The position numbers and the translations under genes are program-made. A DNA stretch of 64,000 nucleotides from Streptomyces sp. NBC_01267 (GTDB taxonomy: Bacteria > Actinomycetota > Actinomycetes > Streptomycetales > Streptomycetaceae), in assembly GCF_036241575.1 (NCBI RefSeq), contig NZ_CP108455.1:4215001-4279000 (forward strand), read 5' to 3'. The notes under the pieces are model-generated. The model was not told the origin of the DNA, did not search any database, and saw only the letters and a program-made list of their open reading frames with translations. Shown one piece after another: positions 12,653 through 21,734 of the stretch (positions are counted from its first letter, which is position 1; each line of letters begins with the position of its first letter).

Positions 12653-13035
12653 GTAACTCACCGCCCCTATCCGGTAGTTCGTTCCCACGCCCTACTGCGT
12701 GGGGTACGCCCTATCTTCGCTGATGAAACTGCCTCCGTGTGTAGCCCGGCGGCTCTCTTTACCCGTATGCCCGCACGTTTGTCCGGTCATGTCGCCCTGA
12801 CCTGCGACGCGAACCGGTGTGCAGTCGAACATGCATGGTTACTCTGTGTATCACGGAGAGTGACGCCGGGCAATGACGCCGCTGCGTGGGCTCAGCGGCT
12901 GTGCCGTTCGCCGGTGAGGTCGCGCCGGCTGCCGTGGTCGAGTACCGGCCGGAATGGCCGGAAGAGGTCGACGCGCGGGCTCGGCACCCGGCCCGTCGAT
13001 GGCCGGTGACGGGTGGCCGGCCGGGGCCTGTGCGC
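12653..13035. promoter_or_regulatory. intergenic region upstream of T4SS-like operon, with an imperfect inverted repeat
   Basis: This 383-nt stretch holds no convincing gene. It must contain the promoter of the T4SS-like operon (minus strand). An imperfect inverted repeat lies at 12839-12863 around TGTGTATCAC, with outer arms ACTCT and AGAGT. It is a candidate regulator site, supported only by symmetry. Confidence 0.3.
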
Positions 13036-13281
13036 TCAGGCGGCCGGCCCCTGGCCGTCCAGCTCGGCGAAGTGGTCGAACTCGCCCGCCTGGACGCCCA
13101 GTACGAACGCGTCCCACTTCCGGCGTGTGGTCGTGACCACGTTCTCGGGGTCGCTGGTCTCGCGCAGGTGGACGAGGTCGTCCGCGCCGAACGCGACCTC
13201 GATCCAGGGGCCCGGCCCCTCTTCGCCCTCGGGCGCGGCGCGGATCCAGTCGAGGTCGGCGGGGATCGCGGAGTCGGACAC
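13036..13281 (-). CDS. DUF397 domain protein
   Basis: An 81-residue protein from the GTG at 13281, which follows a good ribosome binding site (GAGGGAG, 5-6 nt upstream). The C-terminal half shows the DUF397 pattern: a pre-domain WIEVAF, then LRETSDPENVVT, a W-D-A-F motif and GVQAGEFDHF. DUF397 proteins are small actinobacterial partners of XRE/Scr1-type regulators. Here no such regulator is adjacent; the gene lies between the T4SS-like operon and a divergent receptor kinase. An upstream in-frame extension to 13446 is proline-rich and unlikely to be translated. Confidence 0.8.
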   Translation of the reverse strand: MSDSAIPADLDWIRAAPEGEEGPGPWIEVAFGADDLVHLRETSDPENVVTTTRRKWDAFVLGVQAGEFDHFAELDGQGPAA

Positions 13282-13520
13282 GGGTCTCCCTCGGGTGTCG
13301 GTGCGAGCCGCCCGGGTGGGCGGCGGGGATACGGGTGGCCCCGTGGGGGCCGGTGCTCTCGGTCGGTCCGATCGTACGGGCGGGAGCGGAGGTGATGTGG
13401 GGGCGGGATTCCCCCTTGGGTGAACAGGAGTCGGTACCGGCGGCACCGTGGGGGACGGCCGGTTCCAGGCGGCTCCAATGCCCCTTGATCACAGGGGAAT
13501 CGACTGAAACAGTTGGCCCG

Positions 13521-15401
13521 GTGGACGCACTCAGACCGCAGGACCCGGCGCGAATAGGCGCGCACGTACTTCTCGCCAGGCTCGGGGCGGGCGGTATGGG
13601 GCAGGTCTATCTGGGGCGTTCGCCCGGCGGGCGGCTCGTCGCGATCAAGGTGATCCGGGAAGAGATCACCGATCACCCGGAGGCGCTGAGCCGGTTCCGG
13701 CGGGAGGCCGAGACCGTACGGGCGGTGCGCAGCGCGTACACCGCGAACCTCATCGACGCCTCGCTGAGCGCGCCGCCGTACTGGCTGGCCACCGAGTACG
13801 TGACGGGGCCGACGCTCAGTCATGCGGTCGGTGAGCGCGGGCCGTTCCCCGCCGCCACCTGCCGGGGCGTCTTCGCGGCGCTCGCCGAGGGACTGGCCAG
13901 CGTGCACGCGTACGGGGTGACGCACCGTGACCTCAAGCCGCAGAACATCATCCTGTCCGCGCAGGGCCCGCAGCTGATCGACTTCGGGATCGCGCGCGGT
14001 ACGGCGGACACGGCGCTCACCGAGACGGGCCTGGCTCCGGGGACGCCCGGGTTCGCCGCGCCCGAGGTGCTGATGACCAATCAGGTCGGCCCGGCGGCGG
14101 ATGTCTTCGCGCTGGGGGCGACCATGGCGTACGCGGCGACCGGGCGGGCGCCGTTCGGGGGCGGGCAGCCCGCCGGGATCGGCTACCGGGTCGTTCACGA
14201 GCCGATCGACGTGGCGGGGGTCGAGCCGGGGCTCGCGGCGCTGATCGAGTGGTGCGTGGCGAAGGACCCGGCGGCCCGGCCGACGCTCGCGGCGCTGATC
14301 GAACGGTGCGAGGTGCGGTCCGCGCTGGTGGACGACGCGTTCTACGGGCCGTTGGCGGGGCTGGGGGAGGCGGCGCCGGTGCGGCCCGTCGAGCCGGGGC
14401 CCCGGTCCGAGTCCGGTCAGCCGCAGGCCGCCCATCCGCAGACCGTCCACCCGCAGGCCGCCCATCCGCAGACCGTCCACCCGGTCGGGGTGGCCGAAGG
14501 CCCGCCGCCGGGTTCGCACGAGTTGCCCACCGCGACCGCGGCGGGGCAGCAGCCGCCGTACGCCCCCGGCCACCCGGCGACCCAGGTGTCGACCGGCGGC
14601 CCGGCGGCGAGCACGGCCCCCGGCCGTGCGCCCCGCCGCGGCACGGCGTGGATGGTGGCGGCGGCTCTGGTGGTGGCGGTCGGCGCGGGTGCCTTCGCCG
14701 TCGCGCAGCTGATGCCCGGCGGCAAGCCCGGCCACGGGACGTCGGACACGGGTGCGGACAAGGGCACGGACAAGGGCACGGGCAAGCCGTCCGGTCAGGC
14801 GTCGGCGGACGGCCGGGCGACGGACGAGGAGTCAGGGAAGCCGCCGGCGTACATCACGGACAACCGCATCTCGCTCGACCGGTGGGCCCTGTCCGAAGGA
14901 CCCGACGGCACCATCCACGGGATGGGTGCGTGCAGTACCTTCGGCGGGGAGTCGAACCTTCCGGGCGAGTTCCAGAACTCGGTGCGCAACGCCAGTTCCG
15001 AGACCCTGCCGTACGTCTCGGACAAGGTGAAGATCGAGTTCCGCATCAAGTACGCCGACCTCAGCAGCAAGAGGCCGGAAGGTGCCCCGTACTACATCTC
15101 CGTCGGCGTGAAGCCGCCGCACGAGATCGACTTCCGTACGGGGAAACCGAACCTGCCCTATCCGGACAAGACCGTCGGCTACACGAGCAGACCCGTCGAC
15201 GCCTACACGCACTGGCGGACGGGCGACTTCGTCACGCTGACGTACCCGGACGACTTCGAGAACCACGACATGAACGGCAACGTCTACGACAGCATCCCGG
15301 TCGGGAACGATCCCGGGGACTGGACCGTGGTCTTCTATCACGTCAAATCGACCCCAACGGATTACGCCAGCATCAGTTGTTCGGGCTTCCGGGTGAAGTA
15401 G
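13521..15401 (+). CDS. membrane Ser/Thr protein kinase (PknB-type) with extracellular sensor domain
   Basis: The protein has 626 residues from the GTG at 13521. The kinase domain spans about residues 12-270: glycine loop LGAGGMGQVYLG (21-32), AIKVI lysine near 43, HRDLKPQN near 134-141, DFG near 153-155 and APEVL. It is an RD kinase. A Pro/His-rich juxtamembrane stretch with repeated QAAHPQTVHP units follows, then one transmembrane helix (about 375-397) and a roughly 230-residue extracellular domain without PASTA repeats. The GTG is chosen because the kinase fold begins at once; earlier in-frame starts add a Gly/Pro-rich leader. It is followed by a cell-wall hydrolase gene 36 nt downstream and faces the T4SS-like operon. 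Confidence 0.9.
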   Translation: MDALRPQDPARIGAHVLLARLGAGGMGQVYLGRSPGGRLVAIKVIREEITDHPEALSRFRREAETVRAVRSAYTANLIDASLSAPPYWLATEYVTGPTLSHAVGERGPFPAATCRGVFAALAEGLASVHAYGVTHRDLKPQNIILSAQGPQLIDFGIARGTADTALTETGLAPGTPGFAAPEVLMTNQVGPAADVFALGATMAYAATGRAPFGGGQPAGIGYRVVHEPIDVAGVEPGLAALIEWCVAKDPAARPTLAALIERCEVRSALVDDAFYGPLAGLGEAAPVRPVEPGPRSESGQPQAAHPQTVHPQAAHPQTVHPVGVAEGPPPGSHELPTATAAGQQPPYAPGHPATQVSTGGPAASTAPGRAPRRGTAWMVAAALVVAVGAGAFAVAQLMPGGKPGHGTSDTGADKGTDKGTGKPSGQASADGRATDEESGKPPAYITDNRISLDRWALSEGPDGTIHGMGACSTFGGESNLPGEFQNSVRNASSETLPYVSDKVKIEFRIKYADLSSKRPEGAPYYISVGVKPPHEIDFRTGKPNLPYPDKTVGYTSRPVDAYTHWRTGDFVTLTYPDDFENHDMNGNVYDSIPVGNDPGDWTVVFYHVKSTPTDYASISCSGFRVK

Positions 15402-15437
15402 GCGGTGAACCAGTCGTGAATGGGGGAGGGTTGAAGG

Positions 15438-16445
15438 ATGCGTAAAGCGTTGGTGGTCAGCGGGATCGGGTTCGGGACGGGCCTGGGCTTCATCGGCCTG
15501 CTCCTCGTCGGTACGTACTCCGCCGCTGCCGGTCTCGGCGGCGCCGCGGGCAGTACGGTCGCGCTGGCCAAGGGGGCCGTGCCGAGCGCGTACCAGGAGA
15601 TCGTGCAGAAGTGGGGCAATCTCTGTCCCTCCCTCAACCCTGCACTGCTGGCGGCGCAGTTGTACCAGGAGAGCGGCTGGGACCCGCAGGCCAAGAGCCC
15701 GGCCAACGCGCTCGGGATGGCGCAGTTCATCCCCGGCACCTGGGCCACGCACGGCATAGACGGGAACGGCGACGGCAAGAAGAACATCTGGGATCCTGCC
15801 GACGCGATTCCGTCAGCCGCCTCGTACGACTGCGAACTGGCCGGTTACGTCAAGAACGTGCCGGGCGACCGGAGCGACAACATGCTGGCCGCGTACAACG
15901 CGGGTTCCTACGCCGTCATCAAGCACGGAGGCGTCCCGCCGTACCGTGAGACGCAGAACTACGTGAAGGTCATCCGGACCCTGGAGAAGAGTTTCGCCAG
16001 GCCCGTCAACGGTGTCGCCGCCTCGCAGCAGGCCGCCGCGGCCATCTACTACGCGCAGCAGAAGCTCGGCACGCCGTATCTCTGGGGCGGCACCGGTACG
16101 GCCGGTCAGGGCGGGCGGTTCGACTGCTCGGGGCTGACGCAGGCCGCGTACAAGAGTGTCGGGATCACGCTGCCGCGGGTGGCGAACGACCAGTACAACG
16201 CGGGGGCGCACCCGTCGCGCGACGAACTGCTCCCCGGGGACCTGGTCTTCTTCTCGAACGACCTCTCCAACTCGCGGGCCATTCACCACGTGGGGCTCTA
16301 CGTGGGCGGCGGATACATGATCGACGCGCCGTACACCGGGTCGGTGATCCGGTTCGACAAGATCGATGCGCCGGACTACTTCGGCGCCACCCGCGTCACC
16401 AAGGATGGCGCGAATGCACTCCCGACACACCTGCCGGAAGCCTGA
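15438..16445 (+). CDS. secreted bifunctional lytic transglycosylase / NlpC-P60 endopeptidase
   Basis: The protein has 335 residues: an N-terminal signal or anchor helix (about 5-35), an SLT-type transglycosylase domain (about 50-180; catalytic Glu in QLYQESGWDP near 77, MAQFIPGTW, AYNAG) and an NlpC/P60 domain (about 200-325; nucleophile Cys in RFDCSGLTQ near 230, His in HHVGLYVGGG). It cuts both glycan strands and stem peptides of peptidoglycan. VirB1 in T4SSs and the hydrolases of Gram-positive conjugation machines (VirB1-like CHAP or NlpC fusions) have this role. The neighbouring T4SS-like operon and kinase make a wall-opening role for that machine plausible. It probably forms a transcription unit with the kinase. 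Confidence 0.9.
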   Translation: MRKALVVSGIGFGTGLGFIGLLLVGTYSAAAGLGGAAGSTVALAKGAVPSAYQEIVQKWGNLCPSLNPALLAAQLYQESGWDPQAKSPANALGMAQFIPGTWATHGIDGNGDGKKNIWDPADAIPSAASYDCELAGYVKNVPGDRSDNMLAAYNAGSYAVIKHGGVPPYRETQNYVKVIRTLEKSFARPVNGVAASQQAAAAIYYAQQKLGTPYLWGGTGTAGQGGRFDCSGLTQAAYKSVGITLPRVANDQYNAGAHPSRDELLPGDLVFFSNDLSNSRAIHHVGLYVGGGYMIDAPYTGSVIRFDKIDAPDYFGATRVTKDGANALPTHLPEA

Positions 16446-16690
16446 GAGGCCGCCGGAGACGCTCTGTTGCATGGCCTGAACTCACCGTGAGGCCCCCTTC
16501 CCTGAGCTGCGACGATGAGTCACTCTTCGATAACGTCCTGGTGATCTTTCGGTAGAGAGCGGAACGCCGTGGGTGTGCCGGGCGTTCCCTGAACTGGGAC
16601 ACCGGCAAGAGTGCGCACTGACCGCGGGGGTTGGTACAGCGGCATACACGGATGTACGCCGCGCAGTGGAGCAAAGGCAAGGGGCAGCAG

Positions 16691-17395
16691 ATGGCTGGAC
16701 TCGCAAGCGATGGGTCGACCCCTGATGTCGGTCTGCTCTACGACATCAACGGCCTCGCGAAGTCGGCGCCCGGCTGGCTGGACCGGGCGGTGGAGTTCAT
16801 CGGCGAGTACGGGATCCTGCTCGCCCTGGTGCTGCTGGTCCTCGGCTGCTGGTGGAACGCGCGCAGGCAGCCCTGCGCCGAGTCGGCCGCGACGGCGGTC
16901 GCCGGGACCGTCTGGGCGCCGCTGGCCGCCGGGATCGCGGTCCTGGTGAACATCCCGATCCGTGGATTCGTCCAGCGGCCGAGACCGTTCGTCGAGCACC
17001 AGGGCCTCGACGTCCTGGTGAAGGGCAAGACGGACTACTCCTTCGTCAGCGACCACGCGACGCTGGCGATGGCGATCGCGGCCGGACTCTTCGTGGCGCA
17101 CCGGAAGTTCGGGCTGGCGGCGATCGGTCTGGCGCTGGCCGAGGGGTTCTGCCGGGTCTTCATGGGAGTGCACTATCCGACCGACGTGGTCGGCGGGTTC
17201 GCACTGGGGACCGCGGTGACCCTGCTGCTCTCGGTGCCCGCGATGGCGTTGCTGACGCCGCTGGTGCGGGCCGTGGCCGGCTCGGGGCGGGGCGCGGTGC
17301 TGGTGCGGTCCCGGCGGGTGCGGTCGCTGGCCGCCGCCGCGGTGGAGATCCCCGAGTCACGGTCGGAGTCGGGGCGCAACGACCTGGCCGCCTGA
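16691..17395 (+). CDS. PAP2-family membrane phosphatase
   Basis: The protein has 234 residues from the ATG at 16691, where GGGGCAG provides the ribosome binding site. The three PAP2 signature motifs are seen in order: RGFVQRPRPF (motif 1), SFVSDHA (motif 2, with S-D-H in place of the usual P-S-G-H) and RVFMGVHYPTDVVGG (motif 3). Five to six hydrophobic helices surround them. Likely substrates are undecaprenyl diphosphate or another lipid phosphate, as in BcrC/UppP2-type enzymes. The S-D-H variation is noted but still keeps the catalytic His. The tail overlaps the convergent YihY gene by 39 nt. Confidence 0.85.
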   Translation: MAGLASDGSTPDVGLLYDINGLAKSAPGWLDRAVEFIGEYGILLALVLLVLGCWWNARRQPCAESAATAVAGTVWAPLAAGIAVLVNIPIRGFVQRPRPFVEHQGLDVLVKGKTDYSFVSDHATLAMAIAAGLFVAHRKFGLAAIGLALAEGFCRVFMGVHYPTDVVGGFALGTAVTLLLSVPAMALLTPLVRAVAGSGRGAVLVRSRRVRSLAAAAVEIPESRSESGRNDLAA

Positions 17396-18337
17396 CGGCC
17401 GGGTGGCGGTCTCCGCCGCCGCGCGGGAGAGTTCCGCGTTGAACTGGGCACCCGCCAGCAGCGCCAGGTTGGAGACCCAGAGCCAGACCAGGAACACCAC
17501 CACCCCGGCCAGCGATCCGTACAGCCTGCTGTAGGTGCCGAAGCCCGTCGCGTAGGCGGTGAAGCCCGCCGATGCGGTCAGCCAGAGCAGCGCCGCGAGC
17601 ACGCCACCGGGCAGGCCCCGGTGGATGGTTCGGGCCGCGGGGGGTCCCGAGCGGAAGAGGATCAGGACCAGCAGCGCCACACAGCACAGCAGCGCGGGCC
17701 ACTTGAGCAGGTCCCAGGCGTCCGTTCCGGCGTTGCCCAGGCCGAGCGCGTGGCCCAGCGACTGGGCCAGTGAACCGCTGAGTACCAGGACCAGCGCGCT
17801 CACCACGAGCAGCGCCAGCAGGATCACGGCCGTCAGCAGGATGCGGTGCGCCTTGCGCCAGGCGGGGCGTTCGTCCTTGACCGCGTACATGGAGTGCAGG
17901 GCGCGGCGGAAGACCGCCAGATAGCTGGAGGCGGACCACAGGGCGCTGAACGTGCCGCCGATCAGCACGGTCAGAGCGGCGGAGCGCTGGCCCGCCATAC
18001 CGCTGAGGGCCTGGTGGAGCGCGGTGCCGGATTCGGCGGGGGCCCAGGAGCTGACGTCGGCGATGAGTTCGTCGGTGGTCGCGGGGGCGACCAGGTCGAT
18101 GACGGAGATGGTGACGAGGAGCGCGGGGACGAGCGCGAGGATCGCGTAGTAGGTGAGGGCGGCGGCCCAGTCGGACACGTCCTCGTTCCACAGGGAGAGG
18201 GGAGTCCGGCGCAGGGCCGTCCGTCCGTGGGCCCAGGCGCCGGAGGAGCGGCCGGGGGCGGGCGCCGGGCCGCCGGGGCGGGGGAGCCGCGGCGGGGCCG
18301 GGCTGTCTCCGTCGTCCGGTGCCGTCCGCTGGTCCAT
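17357..18337 (-). CDS. YihY/BrkB family inner membrane protein
   Basis: The protein has 326 residues. A basic, proline-rich N-terminus leads into the family signature WNEDVSDWAAALTYYAILAL and then about six hydrophobic segments, as in YihY/BrkB (once called ribonuclease BN) proteins. The transport or other role of this family is not established. It ends inside the 3' end of the convergent PAP2 gene. Confidence 0.85.
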   Translation of the reverse strand: MDQRTAPDDGDSPAPPRLPRPGGPAPAPGRSSGAWAHGRTALRRTPLSLWNEDVSDWAAALTYYAILALVPALLVTISVIDLVAPATTDELIADVSSWAPAESGTALHQALSGMAGQRSAALTVLIGGTFSALWSASSYLAVFRRALHSMYAVKDERPAWRKAHRILLTAVILLALLVVSALVLVLSGSLAQSLGHALGLGNAGTDAWDLLKWPALLCCVALLVLILFRSGPPAARTIHRGLPGGVLAALLWLTASAGFTAYATGFGTYSRLYGSLAGVVVFLVWLWVSNLALLAGAQFNAELSRAAAETATRPSGGQVVAPRLRP

Positions 18338-18529
18338 GCTGTGCTGCTCCGCTCCGCCGATGTCCGATGTCCGTGGGGCCCATCGTGTCGTGCGCGGGAG
18401 GTGCCGTGTGCGTGCGGGCTCCGGTGGCTTCGCCGGTCACCGGGTTCACGTGATCACCGTTGGCCTGATCGCCGTCCGCCTGACCGGTTCGTGTCGCCGG
18501 GGTCCGCCCGCCCGCCCCTGCTCAGCCGC

Positions 18530-20122
18530 TCACAGTGCCTGCGGGAAGTCGAAGAGCCTGTCCGGGTCGTGCTGCTTCTTCAACTGCCCCAGCCGCGGCG
18601 CCGCATCCCCGTAGTACGCCTTCCGCCAGTCCGTCAGTTTCGGGTCGATGTAGTTCTGGTACGCGCCGCCCGAGACGTACGGCCGCATCGCCGTGTGGAT
18701 GTCCGTCAGCCAGGCCTGCTGCGCGGTGCCCGCCGTGCCGGGGGGCCAGGAGGCGATGTACTGGGCCAGCACCCGTGAGCGCCGGTGGACGAACGCCGTC
18801 GCCGTCGGGGAGACCCGGTTGATCGCGCCGCCCAGCGCGGTGAGCGCGACCGCGCCGGAACCCGTCGTGGCGCTCAGCCGGGAGAAGGCCTGGGTGCGGG
18901 AGAGCAGGGCGTCGATCCCGGCCGCCGGGACCGTACGGTCGTAGAAGTCCGAGGCCGCCGCGTACGTTTCGCGCTGGAGCACGCCCCGGACGCCGCGGCC
19001 CGGCGTCGCGCCGGGCAGTCGGCACCGGTCCGCGCCGACGCTCGCGCAGCCCGCGTACGCGAGCATCGCCTCCTCGTAACTGTGGCGGCGCAGCGACACC
19101 GAGGAGGCGGAGGCGCCGGCCATGTCGGCGAGGCGGTCGACGGCGTTCTGCAGATCTCCGTACGTACCGAGGGAGAACGCGGCGACGGTGACCCCCGGGG
19201 TGGCGCCGCCCGATGCCGCCTCCAGATGCGCCGACGACCAGATCTCGTCGGCCTGTTCGGGGCCCCAGCGCTGCCAGGCGTCGATGACGGCGCGCGCGTT
19301 CGACCAGGGCCAGGAGAGATAGGCGGAGACCGTCTGCGGGGCGGGGTGGGTACGGAAGGTCAGCTCGGTGACGACGCCGAAGTTGCCGTTGCCCGCGCCG
19401 CGCAGCGCCCAGAAGAGGTCCTTGTTCTCCTTGGAGTTGGCCGTGAGGCGGGTGCCGTCGGCGGTGATCAGGGTGGCGGAGGTGAGGCTGTCGCAGGTCA
19501 GGCCGTACGCGCGGGAGGCGACGCCGTGGCCGCCGCCCAGCGTGAGACCGGAGATGCCGACGGTGGGGCAGGAACCGCCCGGTATCGCGCGGGAGCTCCG
19601 GCCGAGGGTCTCGTAGACGTCGGCGAGCTTGGCACCGGCGCCGATCGTGCCGTCGGCGGAGACGTGCGAGAGCTTCGACACGTCCACGACCAGGCGGCCG
19701 TTGCCGGACGACCAGCCGGCGTAGGAGTGCCCGCCGTTGCGGATCGAGACGGGGACGCCGTGCGCCCTGGCGTAGGCGAGGCACTCACGGATGTCGGCCT
19801 CGCCCGCGACGTACGCGACGGCGGCGGGTTTCAGGCCGTCGTAACGGGTGTTGTAGAGCTGGCGTGCGGTGGGGTAGTCGGCGTCGCCGGGCCGGACGAG
19901 CTTGCCGTCGAGTCCCCGGGCGAGCGCGGTCCAGTCGGCCGCGGCGCTGGTCCTGGGACCGGGTACGGCGGTGGTGGTCGTGGTCCCGGTGGCCGACGTG
20001 GTCCCGGTGGCGGGGCCGCCCGTGGTCCCGGGCGGGCTGTTGTCGCCGGTGGCGCCGCTGCTGTCGCAGGCGACGGCGGTGGCCAGGACGGGGACTGCGG
20101 TGAGCAGGGTGCGACGATGCAT
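18530..20122 (-). CDS. secreted FAD-linked oxidase, BBE type, probably bicovalent flavin
   Basis: The protein has 530 residues. The N-terminus (HRRTLLTAVPVLATAVAC) reads as a signal peptide with an Arg pair and a Cys that could be lipidated, followed by a Thr/Gly-rich linker; Tat export is plausible because it binds FAD. The PCMH-type FAD domain contains IRNGGHSYAGWS, whose His is the usual histidyl-flavin attachment, and GGSCPTVGISGLTLGGGHG, whose Cys is the second covalent site. The C-terminal BBE motif YQNYIDPKLTDWRKAYYG is intact. Such enzymes oxidise sugars or secondary metabolites; the substrate is not predictable. It stands alone. Confidence 0.87.
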   Translation of the reverse strand: MHRRTLLTAVPVLATAVACDSSGATGDNSPPGTTGGPATGTTSATGTTTTTAVPGPRTSAAADWTALARGLDGKLVRPGDADYPTARQLYNTRYDGLKPAAVAYVAGEADIRECLAYARAHGVPVSIRNGGHSYAGWSSGNGRLVVDVSKLSHVSADGTIGAGAKLADVYETLGRSSRAIPGGSCPTVGISGLTLGGGHGVASRAYGLTCDSLTSATLITADGTRLTANSKENKDLFWALRGAGNGNFGVVTELTFRTHPAPQTVSAYLSWPWSNARAVIDAWQRWGPEQADEIWSSAHLEAASGGATPGVTVAAFSLGTYGDLQNAVDRLADMAGASASSVSLRRHSYEEAMLAYAGCASVGADRCRLPGATPGRGVRGVLQRETYAAASDFYDRTVPAAGIDALLSRTQAFSRLSATTGSGAVALTALGGAINRVSPTATAFVHRRSRVLAQYIASWPPGTAGTAQQAWLTDIHTAMRPYVSGGAYQNYIDPKLTDWRKAYYGDAAPRLGQLKKQHDPDRLFDFPQAL

Positions 20123-20515
20123 GTGGGGCCTCCCGGTACGAGACGAGCGGCCGGGGCATCGGGGTTCCCTGCCCGGGGATGTTTCGCGCCGTCAGGTTCC
20201 GTGCCCCCCCCGGACCGTGTGATCCGTCCCGTGACCGTTCCGCCGAGGGTCAGGTGTCCGCGGCGTGCTCCGCCGCGTCCGTACGCGCGCGGTCCCTCGA
20301 CCGGCGGGCCGGACCGCGCCAGCCGCACACGCAGCGTGCCGTGCAGAAGGAACCGCGTTCCGAGGTGGTCGTGGTGTGGTCCCGGGCGTCCGGTGGGGGG
20401 GCGTGGTCGTGCACCCGTCCACGGTACTGGGGCGTGACGGCGATCCCCAGGCGTCGTTATGCGAAGCGGGCGGTCCACGGACGATTACTGGCCAGGCGTT
20501 GGGGGTCGGCAGACG

Positions 20516-21337
20516 ATGGTGCAGCAGAACAGAGGCAGGGCCGGGGCGCTGGCCGGTGCCGCGTTCGCTCTGGTGGGGGTGGTGGGGGCCGCCGGTTGTT
20601 CCTCCCGGGCCGGGGCCTCGGCCGATGACCTGCACGGGGGACCCGACGCCGTACGGCAGGCCGCCGAGGTGCTGGCCAGGGCCGGGAGTTCCCGGACCAG
20701 CACGTCCATGACGATGGCGACCGGCGGCACCCGGGTGACCGTGCGGGGCACCGGCGGCTTCGACTTCAAGCGGCGGGCCGGACGGCTCCGGGTGGTGCTG
20801 CCGGCGGACGCCGCCGGGGCCGAGGAGCACCCGCCGATCACCGAACTGCTGACGCCTGCCGCGGTGTACATGAAGAACCGGGGCGCGAACGTGCCCGCCG
20901 ACCAGTGGGTCCGGGTCCGCCCCGCCGCGCTCGCCGACGGGAATCTGGTGACCAACGGGGCGACCGATCCGATGGTCGCGGCCGAGCTGCTGTGCGGGGC
21001 GCGCGAGGTGACGTACGCCGGTACGGAGGAGCTGGCCGGGACCCGGGTGCGGCACTACAAGGGGACCGCCGATCTGTCGGTGGCCGCCCGGAACGCCTCG
21101 CCGCAGGCCAGGCCGGTGCTGGCTGCCGCAGCGAAGGGGTTCGCCCGGCCCGTCGTCCCCTTCGACGCCTACTTCGACGTGAAGGGACGGCTGCGCAAGG
21201 TGCGCGAGACGTTCAGCTTCGCGAACCAGGGGCACACGGTCGGAGTGGCATCGACGACCCTGCTGTACGACTTCGGGGCGCCGGTGGCGTTCGCGCTGCC
21301 GCCCGCGGGCCGGATCTACGCCGGAACTGTCCAGTAG
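20516..21337 (+). CDS. secreted lipoprotein, LppX/LprAFG-like
   Basis: The protein has 273 residues from the ATG at 20516. The signal peptide ends in the lipobox VVGAAGC (Cys about residue 29), so it is a membrane-anchored lipoprotein. The rest alternates short beta-rich segments with a final strand set like those of LppX_LprAFG proteins (TYAGTEELAGTRVRHYKG, FDAYFDVKGRLRKV). That family often carries or senses lipids, but here the assignment rests on pattern only. An earlier in-frame ATG at 20459 would put 19 residues before the signal peptide and is less likely. Confidence 0.75.
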   Translation: MVQQNRGRAGALAGAAFALVGVVGAAGCSSRAGASADDLHGGPDAVRQAAEVLARAGSSRTSTSMTMATGGTRVTVRGTGGFDFKRRAGRLRVVLPADAAGAEEHPPITELLTPAAVYMKNRGANVPADQWVRVRPAALADGNLVTNGATDPMVAAELLCGAREVTYAGTEELAGTRVRHYKGTADLSVAARNASPQARPVLAAAAKGFARPVVPFDAYFDVKGRLRKVRETFSFANQGHTVGVASTTLLYDFGAPVAFALPPAGRIYAGTVQ

Positions 21338-21419
21338 GAAATGGTCCGTCCGTGCCATGCGCGGGGTGTGGCCGCCTCCCTACGCTAGGAAGCCGACTGC
21401 GGCAGAAGGGGTGATCGCC

Positions 21420-21647
21420 ATGCCTGGGGTACTGACCGTCCAGGAACACATCGCCCTCGTCGAGATCGAGCTGTGCGGTGAGTTGATGATCGCGGCCTCC
21501 GCCGCGATCGGGGACCGGCTCAGCCCGGACCGTATCGACGAGGTGCTCATGGTGGGGTCCGATACCTCGGTCGCCTGCCGAGGCCATGGGCGACGGGCGG
21601 GCACCGGGTGGGGCACGAGCGCCGGGTGGAGCACGGGCAGCTGCTGA
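21420..21647 (+). CDS. small conserved-looking hypothetical protein
   Basis: A 75-residue protein. The ATG at 21420 follows an AAGGGG ribosome binding site by 9 nt. The first 50 residues (VQEHIALVEIELCGELMIAA, then DRLSPDRIDEVLMVG) look like a small Streptomyces protein I have seen annotated as hypothetical. The last 25 residues are Gly/Arg/Trp-rich and repetitive (GTGWGTSAGWSTG), unlike the start. The tail may therefore come from a frameshift or repeat expansion. No function is proposed. Confidence 0.6.
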   Translation: MPGVLTVQEHIALVEIELCGELMIAASAAIGDRLSPDRIDEVLMVGSDTSVACRGHGRRAGTGWGTSAGWSTGSC

Positions 21648-21693
21648 GTCACGGCTGAGCGGAATGCCCGTCTCCGGCGTCGATTTTCGGCCA

Positions 21694-21724
21694 CCCGGGG
21701 CCGACCGTGACGGTCGGCCCCGGG
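21694..21724. terminator. bidirectional hairpin between convergent genes
   Basis: A perfect 14-bp stem (arms 21694-21707 and 21711-21724) with a 3-nt loop lies between the convergent small gene and csoR, 10 nt after the csoR stop. There is no T tract, which is common for Streptomyces terminators. Confidence 0.75.
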
Positions 21725-21734
21725 ACCGGCCCTC

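Noticed and set aside
12759..14735. A 658-codon minus-strand frame opposite the receptor kinase
   Set aside because: It is composed of Arg/Gly/Pro repeats, while the plus strand encodes an intact kinase with all motifs.
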